Assembly: GCA_029449235.1 (NCBI GenBank)
Contig: JANATG010000004.1
Coordinates: forward strand, 2,108,001-2,172,000
Source: Linnemannia schmuckeri
Taxonomy: Eukaryota > Mortierellomycota > Mortierellomycetes > Mortierellales > Mortierellaceae
Reading direction: 5' to 3'
Length of the DNA: 64,000 nt
Part shown: piece by piece, positions 35,286 to 47,328 of the stretch
Position numbering within the stretch: the stretch's first letter is position 1
How the letters are laid out: every line of letters begins with the position of its first letter
Translations under genes and position numbers: made by a program
Notes under the pieces: model-generated
What the model was told of the DNA's origin: nothing
Seen by the model: only the letters and a program-made list of their open reading frames with translations
Database searches by the model: none

Positions 35286-38200
35286 ATGGTCGTCATCAAC
35301 TCGGCTCTCCTCGCCAAAAAGTTCCCCCAGCTGCCCGCTCATGATGTCGACGACCTCGTGAATCAGTTCCGGTGAGTCAACTGGAACAAGCTCCCCTTCT
35401 CAAAAGACTCACTCTCACACTTACTCATTCGCTTAATCAAGGTTGAGTGACCGTGAGAGAATGAGAAAGCAAATGACCAAAAACTCATGCATTTCTACTC
35501 TTTCCTCACTTGTCATAACGATAGTCGCTTCGATATTGATGGACGTGGCCAGATTGACCAGAAGGACCTCGTCAAGGTCATTCAAGAGATTGGAGAGGGA
35601 CAGTCTTACGACCAGATTCGCGCCACCATCAAAGCTGTTGATATTAATGCTACCGGTAAGGTAGAAGTCGATGAGTTCCTCGAGGTAAGCAAAGCAAGCA
35701 AGGAAGCGAGCACACTATCATGCAAGCAGGCGGCTGAAATAGGAACACCTGGTTAATTCCTTCGTGGCGATAAAAAAAGCGGGAAAACAGCAGGACGTAC
35801 AGGAAGGTGGTTTAGAAACAGCAACAAATGAAGGAAAACAAGGAGAGGTCCATTCGCGTGGCCTGACCACTCCTTGTGGGAGAAGAGGGGGGAGGGTGAA
35901 GTGGAAACATGACTTCCTGGCGACATCATCTGGGCTACCGTTTTGTTTTCTTTTTCTGACGTTTTCTTCTTTTATCTTCTTTTTTCGCTCTTTTTTTGTG
36001 TACCTGCTGTTGTCATAAACAAAATAGATCGTGTCAAAGTTGCGCGAGGGTGGCGGCAATCAGCAGACCTCGGGCAAGAAGGTGATCCAAGTCAAGGGTG
36101 CCAATAGCAACATTACCCACTCCATGAACGATGACGAGCGCTCCGAGTTCACAGCCCACATCAACTCGGTCTTGGCTGGTGATTTGCATATCGGCGACCG
36201 GATCCCCATCCCTACCCACACCATGCAGGTCTTTGACGAGTGCAGAGGTAACGTAACCTTTTTTTCTACTTCCTTTTCGTCAAACTGCGAAGTATTTTTT
36301 TCTCGTTTCTGTCCTTCTCTCCAAAATGGGATAAATCTTTTTTGCGGTCGGCTGCCTGGAGCATATTCCAAGGAAGCGAATGACAGTCAGCAGTAGTCAC
36401 CTGTCTGGATCTCTCTGGGGAGGAACTGGGCAAGCCAAGTCTAAGGTTTCTCATTTTTTTGCAGTAGCAAACTTGCTAATCGAGACTTCCCTTTGTCCAT
36501 TCATAACTTTCAGATGGTCTCCTTCTGTGCAAACTCATCAACGACTCTGTGCCAGACACCATCGATGAGCGTGTTTTGAACGTCAAGAACAAGCTCTCCA
36601 ACTTCCAGATCATTGAGAACAACAACGTCGCCATCAACTCTGCCAAGGCTATTGGATGCAGTGTCGTCAACATTGGTCCTCAGGATATCATGGATGGACG
36701 CGAGCACTTGATTCTGGGTCTCATCTGGCAAATCATCAAGGCTGGCCTCTTATCCAAGATCGATATTCGTCTGCACCCCGAGCTGTACCGCCTTTTGGAG
36801 GAGGATGAGTCTCTGGAAAAGTTCCTCCGTCTTCCCCCAGAGCAGATTTTGTTGAGATGGTTTAACTTCCACCTGAAGGCTGCAGGATGGCACCGCACGT
36901 AAGTGACTTTTTGTTGTCTTTCCAGCGGCATTCTTTCGTGTTCTAAACAAAATTATCATTTTGCTCTCACACTCTCGTTTTTCTGTTATTCTTGTCGATT
37001 AACATCTTTGCTTTAATTGATATTTTTGGGCGCTCTCATCATATAGTGTCAACAACTTTAGTTCAGATGTGAAGGATGGAGAGAACTACACTGTCTTGCT
37101 CAACCAATTGGCCCCTGATCTCTGCTCCAGGGCTCCTCTTCGCGAGAATGACCTCTTCTCTCGCGCCGAGCAGGTTCTCCAGAATGCCGAGAAACTCAAC
37201 TGCCGCAAGTACCTCTCGCCTCAGTCGCTCGTCGCTGGTAACCCCAAGCTGAACTTGGCCTTTGTTGCCAACCTGTTTAATACCCATCCCGGTCTTGACC
37301 CTCTGGAGGAGGTTGAACGCCCAGAACTGCCTGATGTTGAAGGCGATCGTGAAGCCAGAGGTACAGTGCTGCTCGCATTCCTGTTACTATTTAATTGCTC
37401 CTTATACTCGTATTTGTCTCAAGATAACGTTTTCTTTTTCCAATCGAATGTTTATTTTACTCATGCTCTCTTGCAAAACTCGTCTTTTTATCTTTTATAT
37501 AGTTTTTGCTCTTTGGCTCAACAGTTTGGATGTGGACCCATTTGTCAACAACTTGTATGTGGATCTTCAGGACGGCACCATCTTGTTGCAGGCTTTTGAT
37601 AAGATGCACCCCGGTATTGTTGACTGGAAGCGTGTGAGCCGCAAGCTGCCTTTGAATCGTTTCAAGCAGGTTGAGAACACCAACTATGCCATCATGATTG
37701 GCCAGCACCTCCGTTACACCTTGGTCAACATGCAGGGAGCTGATATTGTCGATGGAAGTCCTACATTGACTTTGGGAATTGTCTGGCAGATGATGCGCGA
37801 GAATGTGACACAGACGATGAAGAAGCTGTCCAAGTCTGGTAGGGATATTACCGACATGGAGATGATTCGATGGGCCAACGAGACTGTTCAGCGCGGAGGC
37901 AAGACAAGCAAGGTCAGTAGTTTCAAAGACCCCTCGTTCAGGACTGGAGTCTTTGTGTGCGATGTGTTGAACGGAGTCCGTCCAGGATCGGTCGACTATG
38001 CTATGGTTTCTCGCGGTACCAACCTCGAGGATGCCAAGCTCAATGCCAAGTACGCCATTTCCGTCGCCAGAAAGATTGGTGCTGTTATCTTTGTCTTGCC
38101 CGAGGATATTATCGAGTGCCGTGCCAAGCTTGTAAGTCCTGGTTTTTTTTAATGCTTGCTGCGCACCCATTGTTCTTCTTAATGCTTTGACGAGTGCTTA

Positions 38201-38296
38201 ACTCACCTCCGCATCTTTTCCTTTCATTGCATGTTTTTCTAGATTTTGACTTTTATCGGTTCATTGATGGCTATCGATACTGCTGGCAAGGCATAA
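35286..38296 (+). CDS. SAC6: Fimbrin (plastin), actin-bundling protein
   Basis: Model: join(35286..35371, 35525..35684, 36028..36247, 36514..36898, 37047..37360, 37503..38131, 38243..38296), 616 codons, 615 aa, the usual size. Two EF-hands come first (loops DIDGRGQIDQKD and DINATGKVEVDE), then four calponin-homology domains forming two actin-binding domains; typical blocks are LLLCKLINDSVPDTIDER, NNNVAINSAKAIGCSVVNIG, LILGLIWQIIKAGL, LLRWFNFHLKAAGW, LNSLDVDPFVNNLYVDLQDG, ENTNYAIMIG and GSVDYAMVSRGTNLEDAKLN. It ends LTFIGSLMAIDTAGKA. Fimbrin cross-links actin filaments in cables and endocytic patches. The short last exon (54 bases) encodes only the C-terminal helix of CH4. Downstream, AATAAA at 38316-38321 overlaps the narrow convergent spacer with the next gene. 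Confidence 0.96.
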
Positions 38297-38315
38297 GAGC
38301 ATCTCTTTGTGCTGT

Positions 38316-38321
38316 AATAAA
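38316..38321 (+). promoter_or_regulatory. Polyadenylation signal of fimbrin
   Basis: AATAAA begins 20 bases after the fimbrin TAA stop, inside a 234 bp convergent spacer. Confidence 0.55.
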
Positions 38322-38530
38322 TGTATTCAAAATCGCCTTTTTTTTGCAAACCCCGTGTCATATCTCGAATGCGTGTCAAGTCAACGATCAAAGAACAAAT
38401 CCAGCGGTTGCAAACGTTCTTAGGCTCCATCGTGTAAACTTCTGTCAATGATGTCAATTGTCGGCGCACTGCCATTTGTTATTAAGGGTAACGAGGCTGT
38501 TGTTCAGGTCTACCTTTGGAGAGGTCTAGT

Positions 38531-39340
38531 CTATGAGATGGTGCACTTGTCTTTGTCCTTCTTCCCTGTGGACGAAGATTGTCTAGACTGCGATTGTGTA
38601 TTACTGTTGTTGTTGTTTGCTCTCTGTTGTGCTGCCGCCGCTGCTCTTGCGTTCCTTGCAGCATTCGCCGCCTTCAACGACCAATTGTTGTTGTTATTAT
38701 TGTTGCTGTTGCTGTTTCTGTTGAGCGCAGTTCCGTTTGGCTTCTTGGAATGAGCTCCATTCCCGTTCCCATTTCCTGAAGGTCGCCCAGAATTCTTTGG
38801 ACTACAAGCATGATCGGCCTCCAATCGATGCTTCAGACAATAATTTAATCGACAACTCTGACAGATGATGGGAATAGCGGATCGATTCTTACATCCTTTA
38901 GCATTACAAGAGTTTGTGTAGATTGGCTTTGAGGTGGTGGTAGCGGGTTCGGGGCAACCGGCGGCGATATGTTGTTCCATGCGGAGGTTTGGGTCTTCGC
39001 CTCGTTTCACGGGGACGGGTTTGTCACAGAGGGGGCAGATAGGGACTCGTTGGTCCTGTTGAGAGGCTGCTTCTTTGTTGGGGCATTTGTGGCCTTCTAG
39101 TCTCCAGTGGTCCTGACTAGAAGAGGAGGAATAATGGTGAACGTTGAGTATGATTAGAGCGACGTTTGACAATAAGGCATTTTTTTTTATTTTTTTTTGG
39201 CGGGAAACTATGGGTCAAAAGAGGAAGTGAGGAGAGGCATACCAATAGATTTGTTTGCAATATTGACAGGTGAAGGGGAGAAAGTCGAGCTGGGAGCAAG
39301 TTGCGTCTGAGCAATGCTTTCCGATAGAGGGCAGTTCCAT
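38531..39340 (-). CDS. ZFAND2/AIRAP-like AN1 zinc-finger protein with CaaX end
   Basis: Model: complement(join(38531..39116, 39243..39340)), 227 aa. It starts MELPSIGKHCSDATCSQLDF, and splicing completes the AN1 finger (CxxC...YCQDHW...EGHKCP). A linking block CPLCDKPVPVKRGEDP and a second AN1 finger (CNAKGCKNRSAIP, then CQSC...YCLKHRLEADHAC) follow, the same order and spacing as animal ZFAND2A/B and C. elegans AIP-1. The tail is Asn-, Ala- and Gln-rich and ends GKKDKDKCTIS, a polybasic stretch plus a CaaX box with Ser at X, which favours farnesylation. Animal ZFAND2B (AIRAPL) is also prenylated and works with p97/Cdc48 and the proteasome at the ER under proteotoxic or arsenite stress. No ubiquitin-interacting motif is evident. 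Confidence 0.9.
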
Positions 39341-40632
39341 GGTTTTTGTTTTCGCAAGAGTGTTAGTCGGTGGGTGAAGATGGGCGAAAGAGAGTTGGGT
39401 TACCGAGAGTTGAAGGTTGATGGAGAGGAGAAAGAAAAGAGAATGAGAAAGTGAGAAGAAAGAGTGAAGTGAAAAGGGGCTGTTGGATGAAAAGTGGATG
39501 AGGGCTGTTGAAAAAAAAGAGAGGGACGGAGTCCTTTTATTAGCTTGGAGGTTGGTTCCTGGGGTTGCGTAAGACGTATACGGAAGTGGAGGATGTGTTG
39601 AATGAGAGAAGAGACGCAGCCAAAGACACGGGGACTTGCGTGGAGTGGAAGGGTATGACAGTCGGTTTCTGTTGGTCAGCAGCAGTAAGAAGGCGACAGA
39701 ACAAAGAGAATATTCGGGCTTTGCCCTCTCGCCTGTTCGTTCGTTTATCTCTGTTATTTCCTTGCCAAGATGTCTCTCAAGCGGCAAAGTGACGTAAGGT
39801 ACTTAAATGAATTATTACCGTTATTTCCTAGCTCGACTTTTTTTTTTTTTTTTTTTTTTTTTTTCATGGTTCTGCACTTGAAGTGGTTGGCGCTTCTTCC
39901 GCAGGCAGCAAGCGGGAGCATCAACTGTCTTTTTTATCTTGTTTTTTGTCTCGTTCTTTCCCGGCATCCTTGGTTGGCATCCACTCTCTCCCTCTCTTCC
40001 CCTATCCTCCCTTTATTCCTCCGGCCTCTCTTTTCCCTTTTTATTGTTATTTGTTGCCATAAGCGCAGCTCAACCAGCAAATAACCAAACAACAATAGCA
40101 TCACAACAACCCATCACACCCCACCAACGGCTTCCTTCGTTCTTTATTTATTTTTTTCTCGCTCTTATCAGCAAGAAAGGCTACTGCACTTCTCTCTTCC
40201 ACACTACTCTCTCCCTTGTTCCTTCCTCTCCACGTTGCCCGCCCACCTTGTGTTCTTAACTGCCATCAACAACTACAGCGACGACAACAGACAGCAAATA
40301 TCAGACCGACCAACAGACAGACACTCGCCCACAGGTATACAAGCAGCCAGCAACTACCCGCAACATATCAACAACGACAACAACCACCACTCCTTACACT
40401 CCTTCCTGCACTTCATCCACACACAGAGTCTCTGTCTCCATTCTCCTTCATATTTTTTTACTTCCATCCCCACCTCATTCCTTCCCGCCATCACTTCTTC
40501 CTTCCTTCCTTCCCTCCTTTTCCCTCGCCTCACCGACAACCAGCCAATAACACTTTTTTCACACCCTTTCCTTCACTCACTCTCACAAACTAGCCAGCAC
40601 ACATATCACACACAACAAAAAAGCGACTCATC
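39341..40632. promoter_or_regulatory. Divergent promoter region of the ZFAND2-like and sulfotransferase genes
   Basis: About 1.3 kb. The left part is the purine-rich complement of a CT-rich leader; a T run of about 27 lies at 39838-39864; from 40020 to the ATG the DNA is CT- then CAAC-rich like other leaders here. Plus-strand open frames in this stretch are low-complexity Ser/Phe/Pro and are not called. Confidence 0.55.
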
Positions 40633-42991
40633 ATGCCTCGCATGCGCAGGATTGCACTGGTGTGTTGCTTCCTTTCCATCTGCCTGGTCTTTGTTGTCCG
40701 CCTGCCCTCAAAGAACTTGCTGTCTGGGATGCTCGAACAAGACCCACACGATGCGGAGCGTATTATGATGGAGAGATATGCCCATAGTCTCCAGTTTAAG
40801 GGTAAAGTCAGGATAAAGTCTCTTGCCACGGCACTGGAGGACGATCGCAGCGATGACATTGAGCTGTTGCCTAAGAAATTGACAAAGAAGGAGCGAAGCA
40901 CCACCGTCTACTTCCCTCCCGCTTGCAAGAACGGGCGCCACTGGCAGATCTGTAAGAAGATTGTCCCTAGCTTCATGATTGCCGGTGCAGAGCACAGCGG
41001 CGCCGATGTTCTCTACGAGGCTTTCCGGACTCACCCCCAGGTGTGGGACCTGGTCAAGTCGAATGAGATGTATGAAAGGTAACCAACATATTCATATACT
41101 TATCCATTCATCCATCCATGCATGAACGAGCGAACGAGCGAGCATGTTATACAAAAAGAACAGAATTATGAACGAGTCTCCGCCGCAATCATCATTATTA
41201 TTGTCTTCATACTTTTTATCCGTGCCTCTCACTTCCTCCCTCCTTCCCTCGCTTCATCTTCCTTTCTTTATCCCGTCCTTCCGTCCGTTCGTCGCTTGTC
41301 CCTCTTTCAATTTGCACAACATATGATGGCGTGTTTGTTTACGAGAGTGTTATTTTGCATGGTGGAATGTGTACGACACAAACACAAAGCACGCACACGC
41401 CCCGAGCTGACGCCTTTTATCAACACTTTTTTTTTTGACTTCTTGTTGTTCTTTATCTCTTCTGCAGGACTGGAAATGCATCAATGTTGGAGATGCCAGA
41501 GAACCAAGAGACTCCCTTCTTTGGATCTCAGAGCTACAACGACCTCGACCCAGCAACAAAAAATCTGGAGTGGTACCTTCAGTACTTCCCCTCCATCAAA
41601 GACATACCCGTCACCTCCCACAACCCAGTGCTTTCAGGAGAGTCAGTCCCTCACATCCAGCACTATGGCCTTGGGCACGTCAACATGGAACATCAGGAGC
41701 AGTCCCAGAACAACCAAAAGATTCTTGTCGGCGAGTGCGCTCCAAGCTATCTTCACATGAACGGCGCCAGCAAGAGGATCGCCAGCACCATGCCAGAGAT
41801 CAAGGCCGTCTTCATCTTCCGCGACCCTATCGATCGTGCCTACCTCAACTATCTGGAGCAGAGTAAGTCGTTGCCAGCTTACCGTTATGGTTCGGCTCTC
41901 GCTTGGAACTCTCAAGATACTGGTCTCTTCGATGTTGTGTTGGAGTTTGTGTTATCAAGAGCACAACGCTAACGAACTCTTGTTGGTTCGTACTTTATCA
42001 TTTAGAGCAATACGCCGCTGGTTATAGTTTTGAAGAGATTGTTGCAGAAGAACTTTTGATTCTCAAGGAGTGTATCGCGCGTCCAGGAAGCAAAAAGTGG
42101 ACCGAGTTCTTGAAGTGTCATTCAGAGGAGGCCAACAAGAGTAAGTGTGATCTGACCCTGAAAAATGACTTGCTCTCTGGCTTATTTTATTTTTTCCTCT
42201 TGAATTCTGTCAGGGGCTAGCTGACTCCGTGCGCCCTAATTTCTAACAATTTCCTCGTTTTAATCATCCTTTTACTGTTTGACTATCAGCCGCCAAGAGG
42301 ATGGCTCTTCCCAACCGACCAAGGTCCAGCAACGCCAGAGGTAAAATTTTCTTTCTTATAGACTAATGCCCACGTTCGGATCATGCACTTTTCCAAAAAT
42401 ATGGAACATCAAGCGGGGCGGTCTTTGTTTTTCAGCCATATTAATGACGTCCACTCGCTTCAATTAGATCCACCTGCTCCATTACTCAATTTGATTGTCA
42501 AGGGTCTTTATTATTCTCAGTTGCACGAATTTGTGAAGTATGTGCCGTTCACCAAGATTTTGGTACTAAGGACAGAGGATCTTTACAACAAAAAGTCGAC
42601 CGTCTCGACCATGGTCCGTCTGTCGCACTTTTTGAACCTCGACCCTGCTCCGTTCATGAACTTTCCTATTGAGATTGGAACGGACCCAATGGCACCACTT
42701 CGACATGGAGGTGCAGGATACAACAAGGTCTTCGGGTCAAATGGCATCATGGTTCAGGATGAGGAGGATTTGTTGACAATGAACGACGATCCCGAGCTGG
42801 AGTATGAACGCAGAGGACCCTCAGGCTCGACTGGCTCGTTGCCACAGCAGGTCTTTTCCGATCCACCTCTGGAGCTGGCGACTCGGTTCCGTTTGCAGCG
42901 GGTCTTTGAGCCATTCAACCAAAAGCTGGTTGATATGTTTGAGCATCGACAAGACTTTCCAGGATGGGAATATGATGTTGATCGCGGATAA
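40633..42991 (+). CDS. Sulfotransferase-like type II membrane protein
   Basis: Model: join(40633..41078, 41468..41862, 42006..42140, 42290..42340, 42468..42991), 517 codons, 516 aa; all junctions are GT-AG and in phase. A basic start (MPRMRR) and one helix (IALVCCFLSICLVFVVRL) give a type II Golgi topology. The luminal part resembles carbohydrate and heparan N-sulfotransferases: FMIAGAEHSGADVLYEAFRT aligns with the 5' phosphosulfate loop, AVFIFRDPIDRAYLNYL with the 3' phosphate site, and LVGECAPSYLH and TKILVLRTEDL with later strands. The normally essential Lys of the 5' loop is His121 and the Ser of the 3' site is Leu275, so PAPS use is uncertain. The C-terminal 80 residues (GYNKVFGSN... EYDVDRG) follow the family's usual end. 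It could be an active divergent enzyme or a pseudoenzyme. Confidence 0.82.
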
Positions 42992-43405
42992 AAAATGGCC
43001 CCGCTAAACGTCAGAGAAGGCAACACAAGACACCGAGACAAAATCGAATCATATGCATCCTTACTATAGACAGCCCATGACATTCTCTCTCTCATCTTCT
43101 CCGCCTTTCTCAGCATTATTATCTTTCTTATCATTATTCTCCTCTATCATGCGCACGTTTTCGCATGCCAGTCCACGAGCATACATACCATTCTTCATAA
43201 TTTCAGTAAAACGCGTTAAAGACAAAAACCCGAAGTGTCCATTGTGCATGGCTTGATTGGTCACGTGATCAAAACGAGCACTATAATTTCGCTAACTGAA
43301 AAGAGATAAGAAATCAAAAAAGAAAAATTGCGTTTTTTTATTGTATTCTTCCTTATCACCTTTTTTTTTCTTCTTCAAATAACAACCACGAACAGTGCAA
43401 TTGCC
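42992..43405 (+). promoter_or_regulatory. PFK2/FBPase2 promoter with palindromic TCACGTGA
   Basis: The spacer holds the 3' end of the sulfotransferase gene and then the palindrome TCACGTGA at 43261-43268, 138 bases before the ATG. This is the consensus of bHLH factors of the Cbf1/USF/TFEB type. A T-rich leader follows. Confidence 0.6.
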
Positions 43406-45614
43406 ATGCAAAAAGATCCCCTTCCATTCACAAGTCCTCTTCTTAGCACAGGCTCAACCAGGCCAACTGCAGTCACCATCCCCTCTGCAACAATGACTGC
43501 CGCAACACCACGCGCCGCCGCCAATAACAACTCGAATAATTCACCTATTGGAAACGGAGTCTATGCTCCTCCACAATCACAATCACTTCCCCCAACCCAA
43601 CTAACACCTCTTAACCCTTCAGAATCCTTCTCTGTCTCGGCATTCAGGCGGAGGAGTCTTTGCTCGATCGATCAGCCGGGCGTCGTCATGACCAGACTGC
43701 CACAAGGTAAGACTTCTTCCCCTCATTCACAATTGAAAAAAAAAAAAGCCTTGGCAAAGGGCAGAAACAATAAGTGCTTTGTTTTATTGCTAGGACTTTA
43801 TTATTTGGGGACGAGGACGAGGAGTTGGGTGCGTGCACGGTCAATGATTGTTGACTCCTTTTTGTCATCGGTGACTTGTTTGTTCACCCATACACATTTT
43901 TGACTTTGTCCTTTCCTCTGCGTTGTCTTTTAGAATTGGAAGATAGCCAACATGAGTTTGGGTCCAAGCTAGTTGTTATCATGGGTAAAAACCATCATAT
44001 GTTGCCTGTCGCAGCAGAAAGCAAAAAAACCTTGTCTTATTTTGTCAGCGGACCACCCATCAATCGATACTCAACATAAGCAAACGCACCCACATTTTTT
44101 TTTCCTTTTTTTGCTTATAGTGGGGTTGCCCGCGCGAGGCAAGAGCTATTTGGTCAAGAAGTTACAACGTTATCTGACGTGGCTGCAGTACGACACCAAG
44201 GTAAAAACAATAATCACAGAGAAAAAAAAACATCATCAATGCAAAAAGAACAAAGATAAGACAGCGATCTGTGGGTCGAAGAACACAAGGTGAATAGAGA
44301 GGGAGGGAAAGGAGGGAAAAAGGGAGAGGGAGTAGGAGAGGGTGGATCGGATGACGCCCGCACTTTTTGGTAACCTTTCGCCAGTGCTTTTTGTTTTGTG
44401 CTCTCTTACTTTTGCGCACCCCTTCTGCACTGATAAGGACAAAACAAAAAAAAAGTGTACGAGAGCATAAGGCATGGGAAAACTGAGCCAACGAAAGGCA
44501 AGAGGTCAAGTGGCTACTCATGGATCGGATTGGACTGAACAGGACAGGAGTGCAACAAACAGTAGCAACAACCTTAGGGTCATCAGCACCATCAGCATCT
44601 TCAACCACAACCAACAACCAACAGCAGCAATAACAGCGAGAACTGTAGCGATTGGACAAGTCCATTGCAAACGCGGAGAACTTTAATACATTTTCTTTGT
44701 TGATCACTGTGGAGTGGGTTGATTTTGTGGATCAGCCTCGGCGCTATCTTTGTGAGGGATGGGAGAAAGGGAAGGGGTGAGGGAAGAAGAAGGGGAGAAA
44801 ATGGCTTGTTGCATAACTGCGCTTTTAGAAAAGCCTGCTCCCTGTCAGTCGGACAGTCAGTCAGCCATGCTGTGGTCTTTGAGTCGTCCAACAATGAACA
44901 TTCTTCTTTTCTTTGCTTCTTTGGTTATCGCCCTCTTCCTTGTCGTTTACGACTTTCAATGAAATGACGTCTCTTTTTGCTCCTTTCTGGTTGTAATTTT
45001 CTAATTTATGTCTTTTAATGACTTTTCTTTTCTGGCTATCTTTCCAATTACAATTAGGTATTCAACGTTGGTAATCGGCGCAGAATCGCATCGAAGGGCG
45101 ACAACAGGAATGGGACTAGTCACTCGCACGCCTTTTTCGATCCCAAGAACAGGGCGGCCAAGGAGATCCGAGATGAGCTAGCACTTGAGAGTCTGGAGGA
45201 ACTGATTACATGGCTCAAACAAGGAGGGCGTGTCGGTATCCATGGTACGACCTACATTAGTCAATTATCAACCACTCATCATCCCACTCTCTCTCTCTCT
45301 CTCTCTCCCCCCCCCCCTCTCTCTCTCTTTTTATCAGTTTCACTTCCGTATCACATCATTTTCATATCTAGGTCCACAAAATGCAAGGAGGTTTCCGATC
45401 GTACCATCTAACGTCCTCTTCTCTTCTTTTTTTGTGCTCATTTTGCATGTGCGTGTACCTATGCATGTTTCTCGGGCGATTATCATCTTTCTGTATATAT
45501 AGATGCTACAAACTCATCGCGGGAGAGAAGGTATGCTGACTGTTTGGATCAACAGGAACGAAACTCGAAGGATTGAATCATGAGTGCCTGCATGGAATTC
45601 ACATGCCATATCAA

Positions 45615-45649
<35 letters not shown>

Positions 45650-47274
45650 CACTCGCTTCTCTTTGTTTCTCATTCATTTCGATCGCTTCTCTTAGGAAAC
45701 TACTTTTGAATCGACTGGAGGCGGAACCCAATTGCAGAGTGTTGTTCATCGAGTCAATATGTACGGATCCTGTCGTCTTGGCTCATAATATCACCATGAA
45801 ATTGCGTTCACCAGACTACAAGGACATGGATGAGTGGCAAGCCAGGGAAGACTTTAAGAAGCGACTCGAAAACTATGAACGTGCCTACCAGACTTTGGGC
45901 GAGGATGATGAAGAGGATGGAATCCAGTACTGCAAACTGATCAATGTCGGCAAAAAGGTACCGACCCAGAACTGTAGATGACGACTCTCACTTTGATAAT
46001 GCGTATATCTTCGGAAGATTTGGCTTCACCTCTCGGAGATCTAACCGCTATTTTTTCTGTGATATGCTTTGCTAGGTCATTGCATACAACATCCAAGGAT
46101 ATTTGGCGGGACAGTGTATCTTTTACTTGATGAACTTTAACCTGTCACCGCGGTGCATTTGGTTAACACGCCACGGAGAAAGTGTCGATAATCTCGTTGG
46201 AAAGATTGGTAGGAACTTCACAATTTGCATGATTATTGCCGTGACCGATACAACACACTACGCCGCGGGTCAAAATCGGGTCGGAAAACGGATGTACAGA
46301 CGGCTGACAACGACGATCGCTTCAATTTCTTAAACGTGTGATAGGTGGGGATGCACCGTTGTCCCCAAGAGGAAAGAGATATGGCGACTGTCTATCGCGG
46401 TTTATTCAACATCAAAGGCAGGAGAATGAAAAGTCACGGAGGGTTGAGGCAGAGGCAGGGATGGCGATTTCTCCTCTTCGCGAACGGACTGTCGCTGTGT
46501 GGACGAGTATGCTTACACGAACCAAGGAGACTGTTGAAGGCTTTGACCCCAAGGAGTATGACATCAAACATATCCGATTCCTCAACGAAATCTATGCTGG
46601 TAAGTGTCTCTGTCTTTGTCTTAAAGCACCGACAGGTTATGTTTTACGCGCTGAGTATTCCGAGTGAATGTGCTAGATGTGGTTAATGAGGACTATGAAC
46701 TGACCGTGAGATATATTCATTTGTGGATAGGCATATGCGAAGGGCTTTCGTACACTCAAATAGAGAAAGAGTATCCTGAAGAGTTTGAGGCACGGAGGGT
46801 GAATAAGTTGTTCTACCGCTATCCAGGTATGCTTCGTTTTTTCTTTCACCTATGCCACTATGGTGTACTGCGCACTTTCACTTTCTTTTGCTTTTCTACC
46901 TTTTGGCCGGTTACATCAACAGTTGTTTTGTGTAACATGTTCCTAGATTTCTTTGGCTAATGTTGTTGTTTTTGTTTTGTTCCTTCAAACTAGGAATGGG
47001 AGGAGAGTCGTACTTGGATGTGATTCAGAGGCTGAACCCGCTGATTATTGAACTGGAAAGGATGACATCTGATCTCTTGATAGTGACGCACCGGGTAGTG
47101 CTTCGTATTCTGTTGGGATACTTGATGGACATTGACCGGTCTAAGATGCCCGAGATGGATGTTCATTTACATACGCTGTACTGTGTCGAACCCAAGCCTC
47201 ATGGAACGGTTGTAAAGAAGTACCGGTGGGACGAGGAGCTTGATTGGTTTATGGAAGAGCCTGTCGACAAGTAA
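43406..47274 (+). CDS. PFKFB: Bifunctional 6-phosphofructo-2-kinase/fructose-2,6-bisphosphatase
   Basis: Model: join(43406..43706, 43934..43984, 44121..44200, 45058..45244, 45503..45530, 45696..45957, 46076..46208, 46345..46599, 46731..46826, 46994..47274), 558 codons, 557 aa. The kinase half has Walker A VGLPARGKSYL (Lys125), FNVGNRRRIA and FIESICTDP. The phosphatase half has the catalytic LTRHGESVDN (His336), SMLTRTKETVEGF, AGICEGLSYTQIEKEYPEEF and VTHRVVLRILLGYLMD. Both active sites look intact, so it should make and break fructose-2,6-bisphosphate, the switch between glycolysis and gluconeogenesis. The Ser/Pro-rich N-terminus carries RRRSLCSI, a PKA-type site at Ser84. Exon 5 is only 28 bases. 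The acceptor at 46730, not the ORF-extending one at 46676, gives the conserved YAGICEGL. Intron 3 is 857 bp. Confidence 0.95.
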
Positions 47275-47322
47275 TATGCTGGCGTCTTTTGTTGTATTTT
47301 CTTGCTGTTTTTTCTTCAAAGA

Positions 47323-47328
47323 AATAAA
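47323..47328 (+). promoter_or_regulatory. Polyadenylation signal of PFK2/FBPase2
   Basis: AATAAA begins 49 bases after the TAA stop in a T-rich stretch. Confidence 0.55.

Noticed and set aside
43735..43900. Continuation of PFK2/FBPase2 exon 1 past 43706
   Set aside because: The donor GTAAGA at 43707 and acceptor at 43933 give the conserved LVVIMVGLPARGKS; the read-through has a Lys run and soon ends.
46677..46730. Extra 54 bases of PFK2/FBPase2 coding sequence (DVVNEDYELTVRYIHLWI)
   Set aside because: In frame, but it breaks the conserved LNEIYAGICEGL block; the acceptor at 46729-46730 restores the family sequence.
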